DNA of 64,000 nt from Arabidopsis thaliana (taxonomy: Eukaryota > Streptophyta > Magnoliopsida > Brassicales > Brassicaceae), in assembly GCF_000001735.4 (NCBI RefSeq), contig NC_003076.8, forward strand, positions 20,711,835-20,775,834, in the 5' to 3' direction. The notes beneath the pieces were generated by a model. That model made no database searches, was not told the origin of the DNA, and saw only the letters and a program-made list of their open reading frames with translations. This document shows positions 1-12,830 of this stretch, in pieces (the first letter of the stretch is position 1; each line of letters starts with the position of its first letter). A program made the translations under genes and the position numbers.

Positions 1-88
1 ACCAAACCACACCAACATTTATGTTTTTGACTATCCCAACCCCATCACATAAATGATAGATGATACATTACAAGTTGGTTTAACATAC

Positions 89-418
89 CTTGGAGTTATT
101 ACTGTTTCTGGCCTTCCTCCCACGGGTTTTTCCGGTGTTGGTGATGGCTGATGGTCCGTGGCTGAGCTGGTCGCAGGAAGAAGAACCGGTGGTTGCTGTT
201 TTGGTTGTGTTGGCCAGTTTCTCTGAACCAGAGTTTTCAGTTTTGTCAACATTATATTCAAGAAAGGAAATGTCTTCAACTGTGGAAATGTTTGGTAGTG
301 GATAGAGATGGTTTTGATCGATGAAACTAGTGAGATTAATGGAGGAGTGAGGTGTAGGGAAGAGAAGAGGATCAAGAAGGGAATGAGGGTAGTTTTGGAA
401 ATAAGAGAAAGTTGCCAT
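89..418 (-). CDS. BHLH137: bHLH transcription factor, first coding exon only (bHLH137-like)
   Basis: Only the first exon is inside the window; the rest of the gene lies beyond the left edge. The ATG is at 418-416. The frame runs 110 codons to a GTATGT donor just below 89, and positions 1-88 look like intron 1. The visible N-terminus (MATFSYFQNYPHSLL...) is Ser/Thr/Asn-rich and ends in a basic stretch (KTRGRKARN). This resembles the region just before the basic helix-loop-helix of plant bHLH factors such as Arabidopsis bHLH137. The DNA-binding domain itself is not visible, so the family call rests on recognising this N-terminus and on gene order. A TATA box sits about 90 bp upstream. A longer overlapping frame on the same strand (31-585) ignores the splice site and is not real. 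Confidence 0.75.
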
Positions 419-508
419 TTTAAGAGTAGAAGCTTCTGAGTTCTCTTATCTTTGTCGATAGAGATAGTGTTTTTTCTTTGTGAGAGAAGATTAAGGACTT
501 GAAGTGGT

Positions 509-516
509 TTATATAA
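509..516 (-). promoter_or_regulatory. TATA box of the bHLH gene
   Basis: On the minus strand the sequence reads TTATATAA, about 91 bp upstream of the ATG at 418. This predicts a transcription start near 480 and a leader of roughly 60 nt. It is the only good TATA match in the 200 bp upstream of this exon. Confidence 0.5.
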
Positions 517-599
517 GGAATTGCTTTTGTATTCACTATTCAAAGAAACAAGGAGAAACAGAAGAAAGAGTATTTTAGGGACCACTTGTATATTGAAGA

Positions 600-3500
600 T
601 ACCTTTTTATTTGAGAAGAAATTACTACCATATTTCGGCGGGTAATTTATGTTAGATGATATGTTTATATATAATATCGAGATTGTATATTTAAGTAATT
701 GCATTGAGTAACCATGGAAGAGTAAAAATGAAAATTTAAGTAAATAATGTTGAATTTCAAAAATTAGGTGACTAATGATCTTTCATCATTCTTAGATACG
801 TATGTTCTCTTTTTTTTTTTTTTTCAAATGCAAACTCATGGAATATTTGTCTATTTATTTTGTTTAGTTTTATTACTCTATGGGTATCATGATATTTTAG
901 AAAATTTGTTTCAAATTACTTTATGTAAGAACTTATAATTTTAAATTTTGTTGTAATTTGTATTCTCCATAGTTTTATGTTATTTAGAGAATAAATTATG
1001 TTTTGAAATATAAGATTATAAATACTACATAATTTGTAATACAACCATGTTGTAAAACTAAACAAGACAAATACTGATCAATATATCATTTAATTAAGAC
1101 TTTTTTTATAAGAATATAATAGCGCATAACGTGAAAACAATAAATGTACTATAAAAAGAAGTAATCAACTAAACCCATTAAATGAACGAAAGAACGACCA
1201 ACGTGGGCAGTCGAACTCGAGGAAAATGTTCTCTAAAACCAATTGATGTATTTGTATTGACCATCAACTACACTCACGTAAGCATTCAATATTGTCGCCC
1301 TAACAACGAACTATATTTAGAAATGCCCTAAAGCTATGGCTTGTTTTACTTTATAAGAGGGTCGGACCTATAATACACATATCAAAAAAGTTAATGTACA
1401 CCAAAAGAGCAATATTTATCATTTATCAATCAATTTTACTTTATCAGATTGCAGAACCTTTGCCACAGCTAATATATAGATCAATATATAGGCACAGTTT
1501 AACGAGTCAGATATAATTAAAGACTAGATAGTAGAGAGATATATTACCCTATCCAAAATACTGTACATTTAGAACTAAATATGTAATGCCGCGTGATCTT
1601 CTCAATAATAATCTCTATGTGGATACCATAATACTACAAACTTTTGTCCATTTTTGTTAGAGAAAATAAAAACTTTTGTCCATTTCCCACTTTGGATCGA
1701 CATAGGAAATTTCCTTTTCAGAAAAGGACAAAAGAAAAAAAATTGTGAATAAGGTGTGAAGTCCAATCCCATGATACCGTTGGGTATGCATAGAAGACAA
1801 AAAATCATAAATCTCCATTTTGTTTTGATATAATCGGGTACTCTTATAGTAATAATCGAAAAAACGAGTACTTGACCATCAAAATTTATCACAATCCATG
1901 TCCTTAATTATTTAGACTATTATAATTCCTTTCTTCTATTTATAAATTATTATTATGACACGTACTTAACAAAAACATTAAGCGAATCTACGATTAATTA
2001 ATTATCAATTGTATACGTACGAATACGATCTATGGACTTTCTATTATGATTTTCTTTTTGAGATCAAGTTTAGAGCAGAAAGAAAACATGCTAATTAGGA
2101 ACCAAGAAAACATTATGATTGTTCTTTTGGACATAATTTACATGTCAAAGGTCCGCATGAGCTTGTAATTAATTATCATAACCCGAAGATGATAGAGATT
2201 ATGCACGTTTCATCCGGATGAGGAATAAACATTTATTGGCATCATATTTTCTTCACCAATATCTCTCTTTTGCTTCTTTTCAAATCAGGGTACTTGCACA
2301 AAACCTTTATTCTTTATCTAACGCATTTAATTAGCGGCTGATCTATTATTTGTACTGTGTTTTGAATATTCAAGATCACATTTAAAGAAAAGAATAAGTG
2401 CACGAGACTAATTACGAAAGGATGATATGAAAATGAATCTTGAATTACGAGATAGATTAGGTACATTACTTCACTCTAAGAAATTGACTCAAAGTTTTCT
2501 TCTACCATCCTATATCCCAAAACATTACTTACAAATGCAAAGAAACAACTTCCATTTTACGGCGTTTTCTGGCCGATAAGTCTAGTGAATTATGTGACGA
2601 TTGTAAGATATATGAAGTAAGTTAGGTTGATCTCATAACTGTTATAGATCTCTATTAATCACTTCGTTTATTTAGCTTAATCTCATTATATTTGTTATTC
2701 AAATATGTTGCATCTCTATATGTTTTCTTCTCTATTATCAAAACAGTTTTATGTCCTTCTACCATATTATTTCCATTTTGTTTAGTGAAGTATTGATTTT
2801 CTCTACTAAGAAGAATACAAATAAATCAACCTGGCAATAGACTAATTAACGTACGGTTACGTCTACGAAATAGATATTCATAGAAGTCTCTATCCGCATG
2901 ATACGAGAGATAACCTTTTACTCACATATCATCGCCTACAATGCAATAAAATAGTAACAAAGAGAAAAAAATTCTAATTAAAAATTGATGAGTTTTGTGA
3001 TGGTACGACTCTCCTTTTGTTTTTTATCTATTCAATTTACGAATCTATGCAAAATCTCCGAAGATTTAATAGTACCTGTGCAAACTGGCACTAGCTATGT
3101 TCCAATATGTGACATCGCTTTCTTCTACACTAATACCAAATTCAACATGAAACGTTTTATCTTAATCCTATGTTATATCAATTTCAGTGTTCCTTATTAT
3201 ATTTAAAGGAACTCAAAGATATTACGTCAAAATGTAATTAGATTATTATAAGTTTTTATATGGTTTTACAAGGTTTGTAAAGTCTTATATACAGACTATA
3301 AAGTGATTTTTTTGAAAAGCTTTTCTCTTAATAGTAGTTTTGAAAAGCAGTATCATATTTTTCAAAATTCCTATTGTTTATTCACGGATAACCTAATGAT
3401 GTGTAGATTAGGTTAAAAATGTGGACAATATGAAGAACATTCAAAGAATTAGTTCATGTGAGCTTTTGTTGGTTTAGGATTTGGTAGTAGCTAGTCGGTT

Positions 3501-3840
3501 CCATATGCTTTTATTGGTTTTCTTCAATTCTCTTACTTCTTCACGTCATATATTTGACCTTGTTATGTTTGATTGATTCCATGTGTATTATCCTACACTT
3601 TAGTTTATTTTTTGGGTTATGAAATCCTAAACTCTTTTGACGTCGAACCCCAACATAAAAACTCCTCTTTGCATGGGCACCAAAGACAAGTCCTTAAAAA
3701 GCATGGAAGAAAAAGAAGCTACACAATGTCATCTATACATTACATTTTTCATATATTTAGAAAATGTATATTAAGAAAGCCCCCATGTATCTCAATTCAT
3801 AACCTTCTCTTGCCATAATTCATTTAAGGGCCAAAGCAAA
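600..3840. other. Long intergenic region with no recognised gene
   Basis: This AT-rich stretch lies upstream of the bHLH gene and downstream of CLPC1 (whose 3' UTR is near 3800-3875). The reading frames here (for example 1602-1892, 2985-3206, 3573-3818) are short, low in complexity and lack splice or family support. I see no transposon termini, no tRNA and no obvious small-RNA hairpin. It probably holds the bHLH promoter. Confidence 0.6.
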
Positions 3841-3875
3841 AGAAGAGAGAAACGCACGCACTTTGCTTTTTTTAT

Positions 3876-6800
3876 TTAAGCAACAGGGAGAGAATCTTCC
3901 TGCTCCTCCAAGGAAGTAGTTGGAGTGCCACTTCCACCATTTAGCACCGTGACGTTACCTTCAGCGTCAACGTCCACAATCACCGAGTCTCCTTCTTTGA
4001 TCTCTCTCGCAAGCATCTTCTCTGCCATACTATCCTCTAAAAGCCTCATGATGGCTCTTCTCAACGGTCTTGCTCCATAGCTCGGGTTATAACCTTCGTC
4101 TACTACTCTCTCTTTGAATCTTTCGGTCACCTGAAGCTCAATCTCTTTCTTCTTCAACCTCTCGAACACTTCCTTCAACAGTATGTCAGCAATTTCTTTC
4201 ACTTCCAGCTTTGTTAGCTGTCTGAACACAATCATCTCGTCTAGCCTGTTTAGGAACTCGGGTCTGAAGTATTGTTTCAGCTCCTCTGTTACAAGGCTCT
4301 TGATTCTGTTGTAACTGCTGTCTTTCTCGTCGTAGTCTAAGTCGAATCCGATACGTCTTCCTCCTTTCTCAATCACGCTGCTTCCGACGTTTGATGTCAT
4401 GATGAGAAGTGTGTTTTTGAAGTCAACTGTTCTTCCTTTGCTGTCTGTTAATCTACCATCTTCAAGGATTTGAAGCATCATGTTGAAAACATCTGGATGG
4501 GCTTTTTCAATCTCATCGAATAGAACGACGGTGTAAGGGCGACGTCTAACCGCTTCTGTTAACTGACCTCCTTCGGTGTATCCGACATATCCAGGAGGTG
4601 AACCGATGAGTTTGGAGACAGTGTGCCTCTCCATGAACTCACTCATATCTAGACGAATCATGGCTTCTTCGGAACCGAAGTAGTAAGCTGCTAAAGCTTT
4701 GGCAAGCTCAGATTTCCCAACACCGGTTGGACCCGAGAATATGAAACTAGCGATTGGACGGTTAGGATTCTTGAGTCCAACACGTGCACGGCGAATGGCT
4801 CGGCTTATGGCTTTCACAGCTTCGTCTTGGCCTATGATACGTTTGTGGAGGGTTTCTTCCATCTTGAGGAGACGGTCAGACTCATCGGTTGATACTTTCT
4901 CAACAGGAATACCAGTCCATGAAGACACAATGTGTTGGATGTCTGACTCCGTGACCATAGGGCCTTCCTCACCGGTCTCACTCTCTGCTTTGCTCATCTC
5001 CTTGCCTTTCGCTTGGATTGCAGATACCTCAGCTCTGAGTTCAATTTCTCTATCCCGAAGTGTCCCAGCCTGAAATGAAAGTTACGTCTCATAAGACATC
5101 TTATTGTCCCCCAAATTGACAAAAAAAAATGAAAGGAATATATACAATCCGTATGTACCTTCTCAAAGTCCTGGCCACGGACAGCTTCATTCTTCTCCTT
5201 TGTTATCTGCCTAAGCTCCTTCTCAAGCTCCCTAGCTTCCTCAGGGACCTGCATAAACGAGCAAGTTCAACAATGATCAAAAAATGAAAATGGTAACTGA
5301 CATAAACCTGGTATATGACTCCACCACACCTGTGCATGACGAAGTCGAACCCGAGAACCAGCTTCATCAATCAAGTCAATTGCCTTGTCAGGAAGGAAAC
5401 GATCACTGGAATCAAAGGACAATCAGGTGTAAGTAACATTTATGACACCCTTACTTAAACTATTAACAAGTAATCTGAGAGATCAGCCACCTTATATACT
5501 GGTATGACAACTGTGCAGCTGCTACTAAAGATTCGTCTGTGTAACGAAGCTTGTGGTGAATTTCATATCGCTCTCGCAGACCCTTAAGGATCTGAATAGT
5601 TTCATCCACGGTAGGTTCAGGTACTTTCACTGGCTGGAATCTTCTTTCCAAGGCAGGGTCTTTCTCAATGTGCTTTCGGTATTCATCTAATGTTGTCGCT
5701 CCAATGCACTGTCAGGATTATTAACAAAATAGTTAAATTATCGAGAATAAATTACACAAAGGTGCAGAGCATTGTCATGTAAAACGGATCAAAAAGAACA
5801 ATTACCTGCAATTCACCTCTAGCGAGAGCTGGTTTTAAAATGTTAGCTGCGTCAATTGCACCTTCTGCTGCTCCAGCCCCAATCAAAGTATGCACTTCGT
5901 CGATAAATAAGATTATCTCATCGCTCTGTCTAATTTCCTCCATAAGCTTTTTCAATCTCTCTTCAAACTCTCCACGATATTTTGTTCCAGCAACTAGAAG
6001 ACCCATGTCGAGTGTTATAACCTGAAAGTATATAAGAGGTAAAGGCAAGAACCATCAGATCATTGTAGCACTACCCAGAATAATCATGAGAAATTAGTTG
6101 TGACCTGAGTCTGAACTGTTAAGTACGTTGTTCATACTATTATAGTTACAAAAACAAATCAGTATGGATAATGTCTCACAAAACAAGTGTCAGAAGGTTA
6201 ATATACACAAACCAGAATGCACATAGAGCAGCATATTATTCAGTGGATACATTCTCTACATAAATTCTTCGTTCATTCTCAACACATGCAGTCTTATCAT
6301 GTTGATTTGACTCTTTTGGCATGGAAATAATTACAACTAATCCAGTAAATTGGAATCCGTGACTCATGAAATGTGTGCCTACATGTAATGAACAAGTATG
6401 AAGTGCATAGAAAATTTGAAGTCAACGAGATAAGACTGAAACTCATACCCATATCTATAACCATTGATTGATTCAATTGCAAATTGTTAAAACGACTGAA
6501 AAACAGAGAGGCATTGTGCTTACCTTCTTCCCTTCAATAGTTTCAGGGACATCGCCACTGGCAATACGCTGTGCAAGTCCTTCAGCAATAGCTGTCTTAC
6601 CAACACCAGGTTCTCCAATAAGACAAGGGTTGTTCTTGGTTCTCCTGCCAAGAATTTGCACCACACGTTCTATCTGCGGCTGCCTTCCAACAACTGGGTC
6701 CAATTTACCCTAAGGTCAAAAGAAAAGATCATGATTAAGTCTCAATTGATCTTATCTCTTCAAGGGAATCTCATATGGTCAGGTCAACAAATAACTACCT

Positions 6801-7966
6801 CCTCAGCCAGTTTCGTCAAGTTTGTTCCGTACTCTTCAAGAGTTGGCATCTTATTGCTGCTGCTTCCTCCCCCAACATTAGCAGTTACTTCATTGTTCTC
6901 ACCCACCATGCGTATCACCTAGCCATCCAATTCAATTAAGTTTAGACATTTTTAACAAAATATTCAAAAATATACAAAAAATTGAAAATATCAGTTTACC
7001 ACATGAGATGACTACTTTACCTGAGTGCGAATATTACTAGGATCTGCACCTAAATTCTCAAGGACTCGAGCTGCAACTCCTTCACCTTCACGTAGCAACC
7101 CAAGCAAAAGGTGCTCGGATCCAATGTAATTGTGACCTGATATTCACACAAGTGATTAGAATAGGTACATATGCTAAGCTCATGCCAAAAAGAAGCAGGG
7201 AAGCTGGACAAAAAACAAGTTGAGGAAGGTATTAAAGTGTAAATAAAATATTTTACGCCCCACACTGCACTAAGTCAGGATAACAATACTTAATTATACA
7301 CAATCAACACAGTGGATAATACACTTCACAATCAATCAACAACGAGATTTCAGATACAGAAGCAAAAGACTTGCTACAGAGAAGGGAGTTACCAAGTTGG
7401 CGAGCTTCCTCAAGAGAGAGTTCAAGAACACGCTTGGCACGAGGAGTGAATGGGATCTCAACAGCAACAAAGCCACTTCCCCTTCCAATAATCTTCTCAA
7501 CCTCCACACGTGCATCTTTTAAGTTAATCCCCATGGATTTCAAAACTTTAGCAGCGATTCCAGTACCCTCACCAATAAGACCAAGAAGAATTTGTTCGGT
7601 TCCCACAAAATTGTGGCCTAGTCTTCTAGCTTCCTCCTGAGCAAGCATAATAACTTTGATAGCTTTCTCCGTAAATCTTTCAAACATTGCTTTCACCGTA
7701 AACCGGCTAGCTTTCCCCTTGGGCACATTCATTGCCTGTCGCACCTTCGAATGAAAATCTTGACGACTTTTTCCAAGAGTGTCTAAAGCATTGTTACCAC
7801 GTAATCCCATAAACCCTTGCATTCTTAAACCAGACACTTGTAACTGACTACACATCATTTTCACCGATCTTCTCGATCTTCCAGATCCACGTGAAGGAAC
7901 ATTCCTCTGGTAACAAGCTAAAGACGGTGGAGTCGATTGAGCCAACACCCTTGTGGCCATAGCCAT
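3876..7966 (-). CDS. CLPC1: Chloroplast Hsp100/ClpC1 chaperone, regulatory ATPase of the stromal Clp protease
   Basis: Class I Hsp100 AAA+ unfoldase that feeds substrates to the stromal ClpPR core and assists protein import at the inner envelope. Nine coding exons: 7966-7393, 7136-7021, 6918-6799, 6709-6524, 6021-5806, 5708-5491, 5405-5330, 5248-5159, 5069-3876. They encode 929 residues, the expected length. In order they give a basic plastid transit peptide (about 1-90), two ClpN repeats beginning [11 protein letters not shown]1 with GEPGVGKT and LFIDEVH, and a UVR-type coiled segment across exons 8-9. NBD2 follows with GPTGVGKS and [11 protein letters not shown], then the IGF loop that docks on ClpP. 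A 5' UTR intron (about 7974-8388) is supported by TTTAG just before the leader and a GTGAGAG donor. Matches Arabidopsis CLPC1/HSP93-V; the paralogue ERD1 lies 45 kb away. Confidence 0.97.
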
Positions 7967-8399
7967 GACTTCCTAAATAAATTCAACAAGAAAACAACGA
8001 GTTAGTAAACAAACCATATCACTGAACTTCAAGAAACAGTTGTACACATAAAAACAGATTCGATTTACACAAGTAAGCTCGGAAAGTTGAATTTCACTTA
8101 GCTCAGATCAATGGAAGCTATAAAATCAGCTCATAATGAAGATAAGAGAAATCGAACCAAAACACTAACATAAATCAGCAAATGGAATTGACTTTTTTAC
8201 AAAAAACTCCATCTCCATCAAAATTCACGATCTGGAGCTTACTAAATCGTACAAATTCGAACTATACCACACAAACTAGTAAACATAAAACCCTAGCTTT
8301 GAACAAATACGAAGCCATAAGCTACAAGAACAAACAACAGAAACCAACGAAGAATCCGAATACAGAGATTAAGTGAAGAAACTCTCACCGAGTTCGATT

Positions 8400-10740
8400 G
8401 AAGCGTAACAGAGAATGAAATGGAGAAAACACGAATCGAAGAAGAAAAGAGAGAGAGAGAGATGAAAAAAAAAAACAGATGGATAATGGTGTGTGCTTAT
8501 TTTTTCACCCTCCCTTATCTCTCTCTCTATCTATCTCCGGTCTGATTCTTTATTTTTTTTCTTTATACGGTAAGGGTCTATAACACTTGTTCGGTGCACC
8601 ATCGTGCACGCTAGCAATACTTCCAAACTCTAGCTAAGAAAATATCACGTGGTAAACCGACCTACTTACCAACTCAATTTTACGTAATCTAACGGCCGGT
8701 TTAGACCAACCGACCCACAAACGAACAGTAAATTCAATAGTTTATCAGAAAAAATCATTAAACTTCTCCATTTGATTGTTTTTTAATTTAAGTAGCAAAT
8801 ACAATATGTATCATTCAAATCACTTAAAATTTTAAACTTGGGTTCTCTCTTTGTCGGTTTAGAGAATTAAACCAATTTTGTAATAGCCACAAAAGAAGAA
8901 GAACTACGGTAAGGATCTTGACAACCTCACCACCGTCCGTTTTAGAGGCTCTAAGATCGTGACACGTGACATTTCATGATTGGTTAGGCAGTTAATGACT
9001 ATTCTACCCTGAGGATTTTCTTCTCTCGCTAGTCGCTATGTATCTGGACCGGGGGCTCAATAGTCAATTACGTTGATGTTAGAGGTTCCGTGTACGAGAC
9101 CATTTTCTCGAATTTTTATTTTTGATTACTTTTTACTTCTGGCGGACGAATCTTTTTAGTTAAGTCTAGACGTTGCCACTTATGTTACTTGCACCTCTTA
9201 TTTGAGAGTGTGACATGGTTTATGTTCAACCTCTTATTTTATGGGAATTATCTTCTGTTTATAGACCAAAATACAAACACTTAAACGTTATAAAAGTAAG
9301 AAATTTCCAACTTAGCTACGGACTTTGAAGACTGTAAGGGGGCTTTTAATCCTAGAGAGCAATGATGTGTCAATATCATGTGTGAATGATTGTATTGCTA
9401 AAACAAAATTCCTAACTTTTTTCTTCTTATCCTTTGTTGATTAGTTGCATGAATACAAATCTTGGCTTAAAATCGCATGTCCAGTTTGATAAACCGCCTT
9501 TGTAAAATCCTTTTAAACTGCAAAAGTATAGTGCAAAGGTGGGAAAAAACCGAAAACAATGTCTGCATATTCCGGTTAACGAAATCCGGAATCTCAAAGA
9601 AACAAAGACAACAAGTCAGAAAATTTTGTGAGACAACAGTCCTAAACTTGAGAAACAGAGGATGACAAACCTAAACAAAAGCTAACAAAATCTTTTTTGA
9701 TGAATATAATCTATAAACAAAACTATATAGAAAATGAGGCTAGAAATATCTTGTCGCATTAAGACATGTACTTTTCATAATAAAGAAAGAAAGAAACTAT
9801 ATTGAAGTTGTGTAGTGATGTCTATCCATATTGCATCTATCCCATATTTCCCACCCTATACATACATATTATTTGAAGTAATAGTGATGTCTTAGTATAA
9901 AAGTTTTGATATAAACTATATGATTTTTTCGTTTTTTGTTAATAGAAATAAATTAAATTGATAGGTAATGAAATTGTCGACGAACCTACACGGCTACACC
10001 TACGTAGTCCAAGATCAACCTTTTATCATGGCTTACCAACAAGATACTTTAGATTTATAGTGGTTATTGGACCAGAAGACAGCATTAGAAAAACTTTTAG
10101 TTTTTCCTAAACACCTCTTTGAGAATTGAAAATCATATAGCAAAAAGCTTGTACTGTTATGGATAACTGATAAGGAACATATTTAATCAAGAATCAAAAC
10201 GACTTTCCATGTTGATATATAGAACTTCATAAACATGTTTAACATTTCTTACGCCAAACGAAACGCTAAATATTTATTTAAATTGCTAGCCTGGTAGGCG
10301 CGTAATAGAGAGTGCTATGTTTCCTTAAATCAAAGGTATAACTATGCAATTAGCTTTCTTTTATGCATCCTCCTTGTCTATCTCAAACATAGCTAGAATC
10401 TTGAAAAGTTTTGATAAGGATCTTGCCATTGACTTTGTTAACACAAAAAAATCATCAGCAAAACATAGATGTTGTTGCCGGCAACGAGGATGGTAATCGA
10501 TAAAGCCACAGGTGTATGATGATCGAGGAAGCTGGACCTAACATCGGTAACAAGCAAAAAGTAGGTATGGCTATAGTGAAGTCCGTGCCGCTGACCTCTA
10601 AATGTTATATTTATCTCTTCCACTGAATTTTTGTTTCATTGTTACATTACTCAACCATAGCTTAAGAATACTTGTGGGTGGAGATGCATATTTATTTTAG
10701 TTCTCCAACTTAGCAAAATGCTAATAATGTATATCATTCT
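8400..10740. other. Intergenic region between CLPC1 and MHF1
   Basis: The first part (about 8389-8500) is the CLPC1 5' UTR exon and a CT-rich start region with a GA/CT run. The remainder up to the MHF1 promoter is AT-rich with only short unsupported frames such as 9477-9665. I see no transposon ends or RNA genes. Confidence 0.5.
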
Positions 10741-10746
10741 CCATAT

Positions 10747-10794
10747 AAACGCTGCGTTTTGGACATGGAGGGGATACTTAAAACGCTGCGTTTT
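10747..10794. promoter_or_regulatory. Pair of identical palindromes upstream of MHF1
   Basis: The perfect 13-bp palindrome AAACGCTGCGTTT occurs at 10747-10759 and again at 10781-10793, 34 bp apart start to start. In the second copy the symmetry extends to 15 bp (AAAACGCTGCGTTTT, 10780-10794). They sit 90-140 bp upstream of the MHF1 ATG and just before an E2F-like site. Two exact copies this close are unlikely by chance and suggest a paired protein-binding site. The binding factor is not known to me. Confidence 0.5.
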
Positions 10795-10802
10795 ACACTT
10801 TG

Positions 10803-10811
10803 TTTTCCCGC
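10803..10811 (+). promoter_or_regulatory. E2F-type site in the MHF1 promoter
   Basis: TTTTCCCGC matches the E2F consensus TTTSSCGC. It lies about 75 bp upstream of the MHF1 start codon. E2F control is common for plant replication and repair genes, so it fits S-phase expression of MHF1; binding here is inferred. Confidence 0.5.
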
Positions 10812-10882
10812 GTATATTTCTCCCTTTATTATCGGATAGCCCAACAATCACACAGGCGAAGAAACCTAGCTATTGCTTCGCC

Positions 10883-12483
10883 ATGGACGTCGGAGGAGAA
10901 GACATAAGCGATCTCCAGGTAGACCAAATCGTTGAAGAATATTCTATGGACGATCTCATTAGAGACCGATTCAGACTCTCCGCGATCTCTATCGCCGAAG
11001 CCGAGGGTTAGACTCTCTCCCTCCCTCTCTTCCCATTTCAATCGATTCTCAAAATTTCTGGTATAATCAACGGGTTTATGAATACATTCGATGAAGCTTC
11101 GTCTGTATTTCGATTTGATTTTGGAATTTGTGTTGATTTGATTAAGGATATTGAATCGTTGATTCAATTGTCCTTCGTATTTGGCTTCCGATTAGTTTCT
11201 TCTGGTGAACGATGAAATTAGCTTAAATGTTTTCATTGAGATTCTTGGAGCTCGAATTAGATTTGGGGATTTTCAATTTCTAGAACTGATGAATCAACAT
11301 AGTAACGAAGCTGCTTGAAGTGTTAGTTCTACAGTGTTGAAATTTAGATTCTTCCTGGAATTAAGTAATAGATGGAGAAGAGTTGGATTTTGATTGATTT
11401 GAGTTTTTTATTGAGCAGCGAAGAAAAATGGAATGGAAATAGGTGGACCTGTTGTGGCATGTGTGGCAGATTTAGCCTTCAAATATGCAGGTGAGATCAG
11501 TTTTCTATGCATTGAAATACTAATTCTGCAACTCCTTCATCTTATGGTTTGAAGAACCTTATTATAGTTAAAAGAACCTTATTTATTGCTACTATTTACT
11601 TGGATGTTTAACCTAGGCTTTAGGGGAATACAGATTTGTCAATATGCTTTGGAAGTAATCTTTTGGTTAGAAGAATCCTGGTCTAGTTAATTTTACATTA
11701 ATGAAATGTGCAGTGTTAGTTTTATAAGTTCTAAATCAATTCAGTAAAACTTTTCAGTCCCTTTGAATCTTAATCTAGCTTCAGGGTAATACAGATTAGT
11801 CAATGCATTGGAAGAATGTTTTTTGGTTTTTGATAAAAAAATTATCAGTAGTGAAGAAGAGTATCTATTCTTAGGCCTTTATGTGGTACTTAGCTTAAAG
11901 AAACACAGATATAGCAATTTAAAGACGCAGGATCGAAACGAATGTTCTTTACGTATCTGGTGTAGAGGATGAAATTTTCTTGAGCATGGTGTGTGCTCAT
12001 GTTGAGTAGGATTATTTTGGTTGATGTTTGTATGGTAAACTGTTTGTAGAAGCTTCAATTCATAGTGGAGTTGACTCAACCAAAATCTAAACCTTATTTT
12101 TAGTGTTTTCGTCTCCAGAATACCTTTGTCTGAAATTATGCTTATTTGTTATGAGTAACAGAAAACGTTGCAAAGGATCTTGAACTATTCGCTCATCATG
12201 CTGGACGCAAAGTTGTGAACATGGACGATGTTGTTCTCTCCGGTATTAAACTGTTTCTCTCTTACACGTTCATGTTAGTGTTTTCTTAGTTCTGAATTTC
12301 ATATCTGTTATTTTGCAATTTTCAGCGCATAGAAACGATAACTTAGCAGCATCTTTGAGGTCACTATGCAATGAGCTAAAGGCAAAGGAGCCACAATCTG
12401 AGAGGAAACGCAAGAAAGGATCAGCCAAGAAAGAAGACAAAGCCAGTAGTAGCAATGCCGTTCGCATCACGACCGATCTGTAA
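10883..12483 (+). CDS. MHF1: MHF1 / CENP-S-like histone-fold protein
   Basis: FANCM-associated histone-fold subunit; with MHF2 it stabilises FANCM on branched DNA and in Arabidopsis limits meiotic crossovers. Four exons (10883-11006, 11419-11490, 12162-12242, 12326-12483) give 144 residues, close to the 138 of human CENP-S. The core after helix 1 aligns well: AKDLELFAHHAGR here against AKDLEMFARHAKR in human, followed by the VNMDDVVL segment of the histone fold. The C-terminus is Lys/Arg/Ser-rich (ERKRKKGSAKKEDK), as in the human protein. The first ATG at 10883 is used because no earlier in-frame ATG precedes it. Intron 2 (671 nt) holds an imperfect internal direct repeat. The family call is firm; the MHF1 name follows from the Arabidopsis locus order. 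Confidence 0.9.
11618..11828. repeat. Imperfect direct repeat inside MHF1 intron 2
   Basis: A segment of about 50 nt beginning CTTTAGGGGAATACAGATT near 11618 recurs near 11780 as CTTCAGGGTAATACAGATT. Both copies continue into similar text (GTCAAT..., GGAAG, TTTTGGTT). The offset is about 160 nt. It looks like an old local duplication in intronic sequence, with no sign of coding or splicing function. Confidence 0.4.
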
Positions 12484-12830
12484 CTCTTCAAGCAGAGTGT
12501 AAATACACGCACTCCTCTATATATATATATAAACATTAACTTTGATGGAGAAGCTGTTATTAAATTTTTGTGGAAAATTTTATATAGAAGACTTTTGCAT
12601 TAACCTACTTACTTTAACGTTTAAATGACTATATCCAATCAGAAAATTAAAAAATATGCGTATATATCTCATTATCTTGAAGTTGCGTATATAAAATATC
12701 GAGAATCTATCTCTATATTCTCTGTAGGTTAACATATATCTCTTAGGGATTTGTGATTTGTTTTCTGTGTTATATACCACGTATAAGCAAAGATATTGTA
12801 AGCTAGGTCTGATAGCCGGGTTAGATAACA

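Noticed and set aside
31-585. 184-codon minus-strand frame over the bHLH exon
   Set aside because: It overlaps the bHLH first exon in another phase, reads through the splice donor, and has low-complexity composition.
1602-1892. 96-codon minus-strand frame in the left intergenic region
   Set aside because: No domain, no splice context and AT-driven composition.
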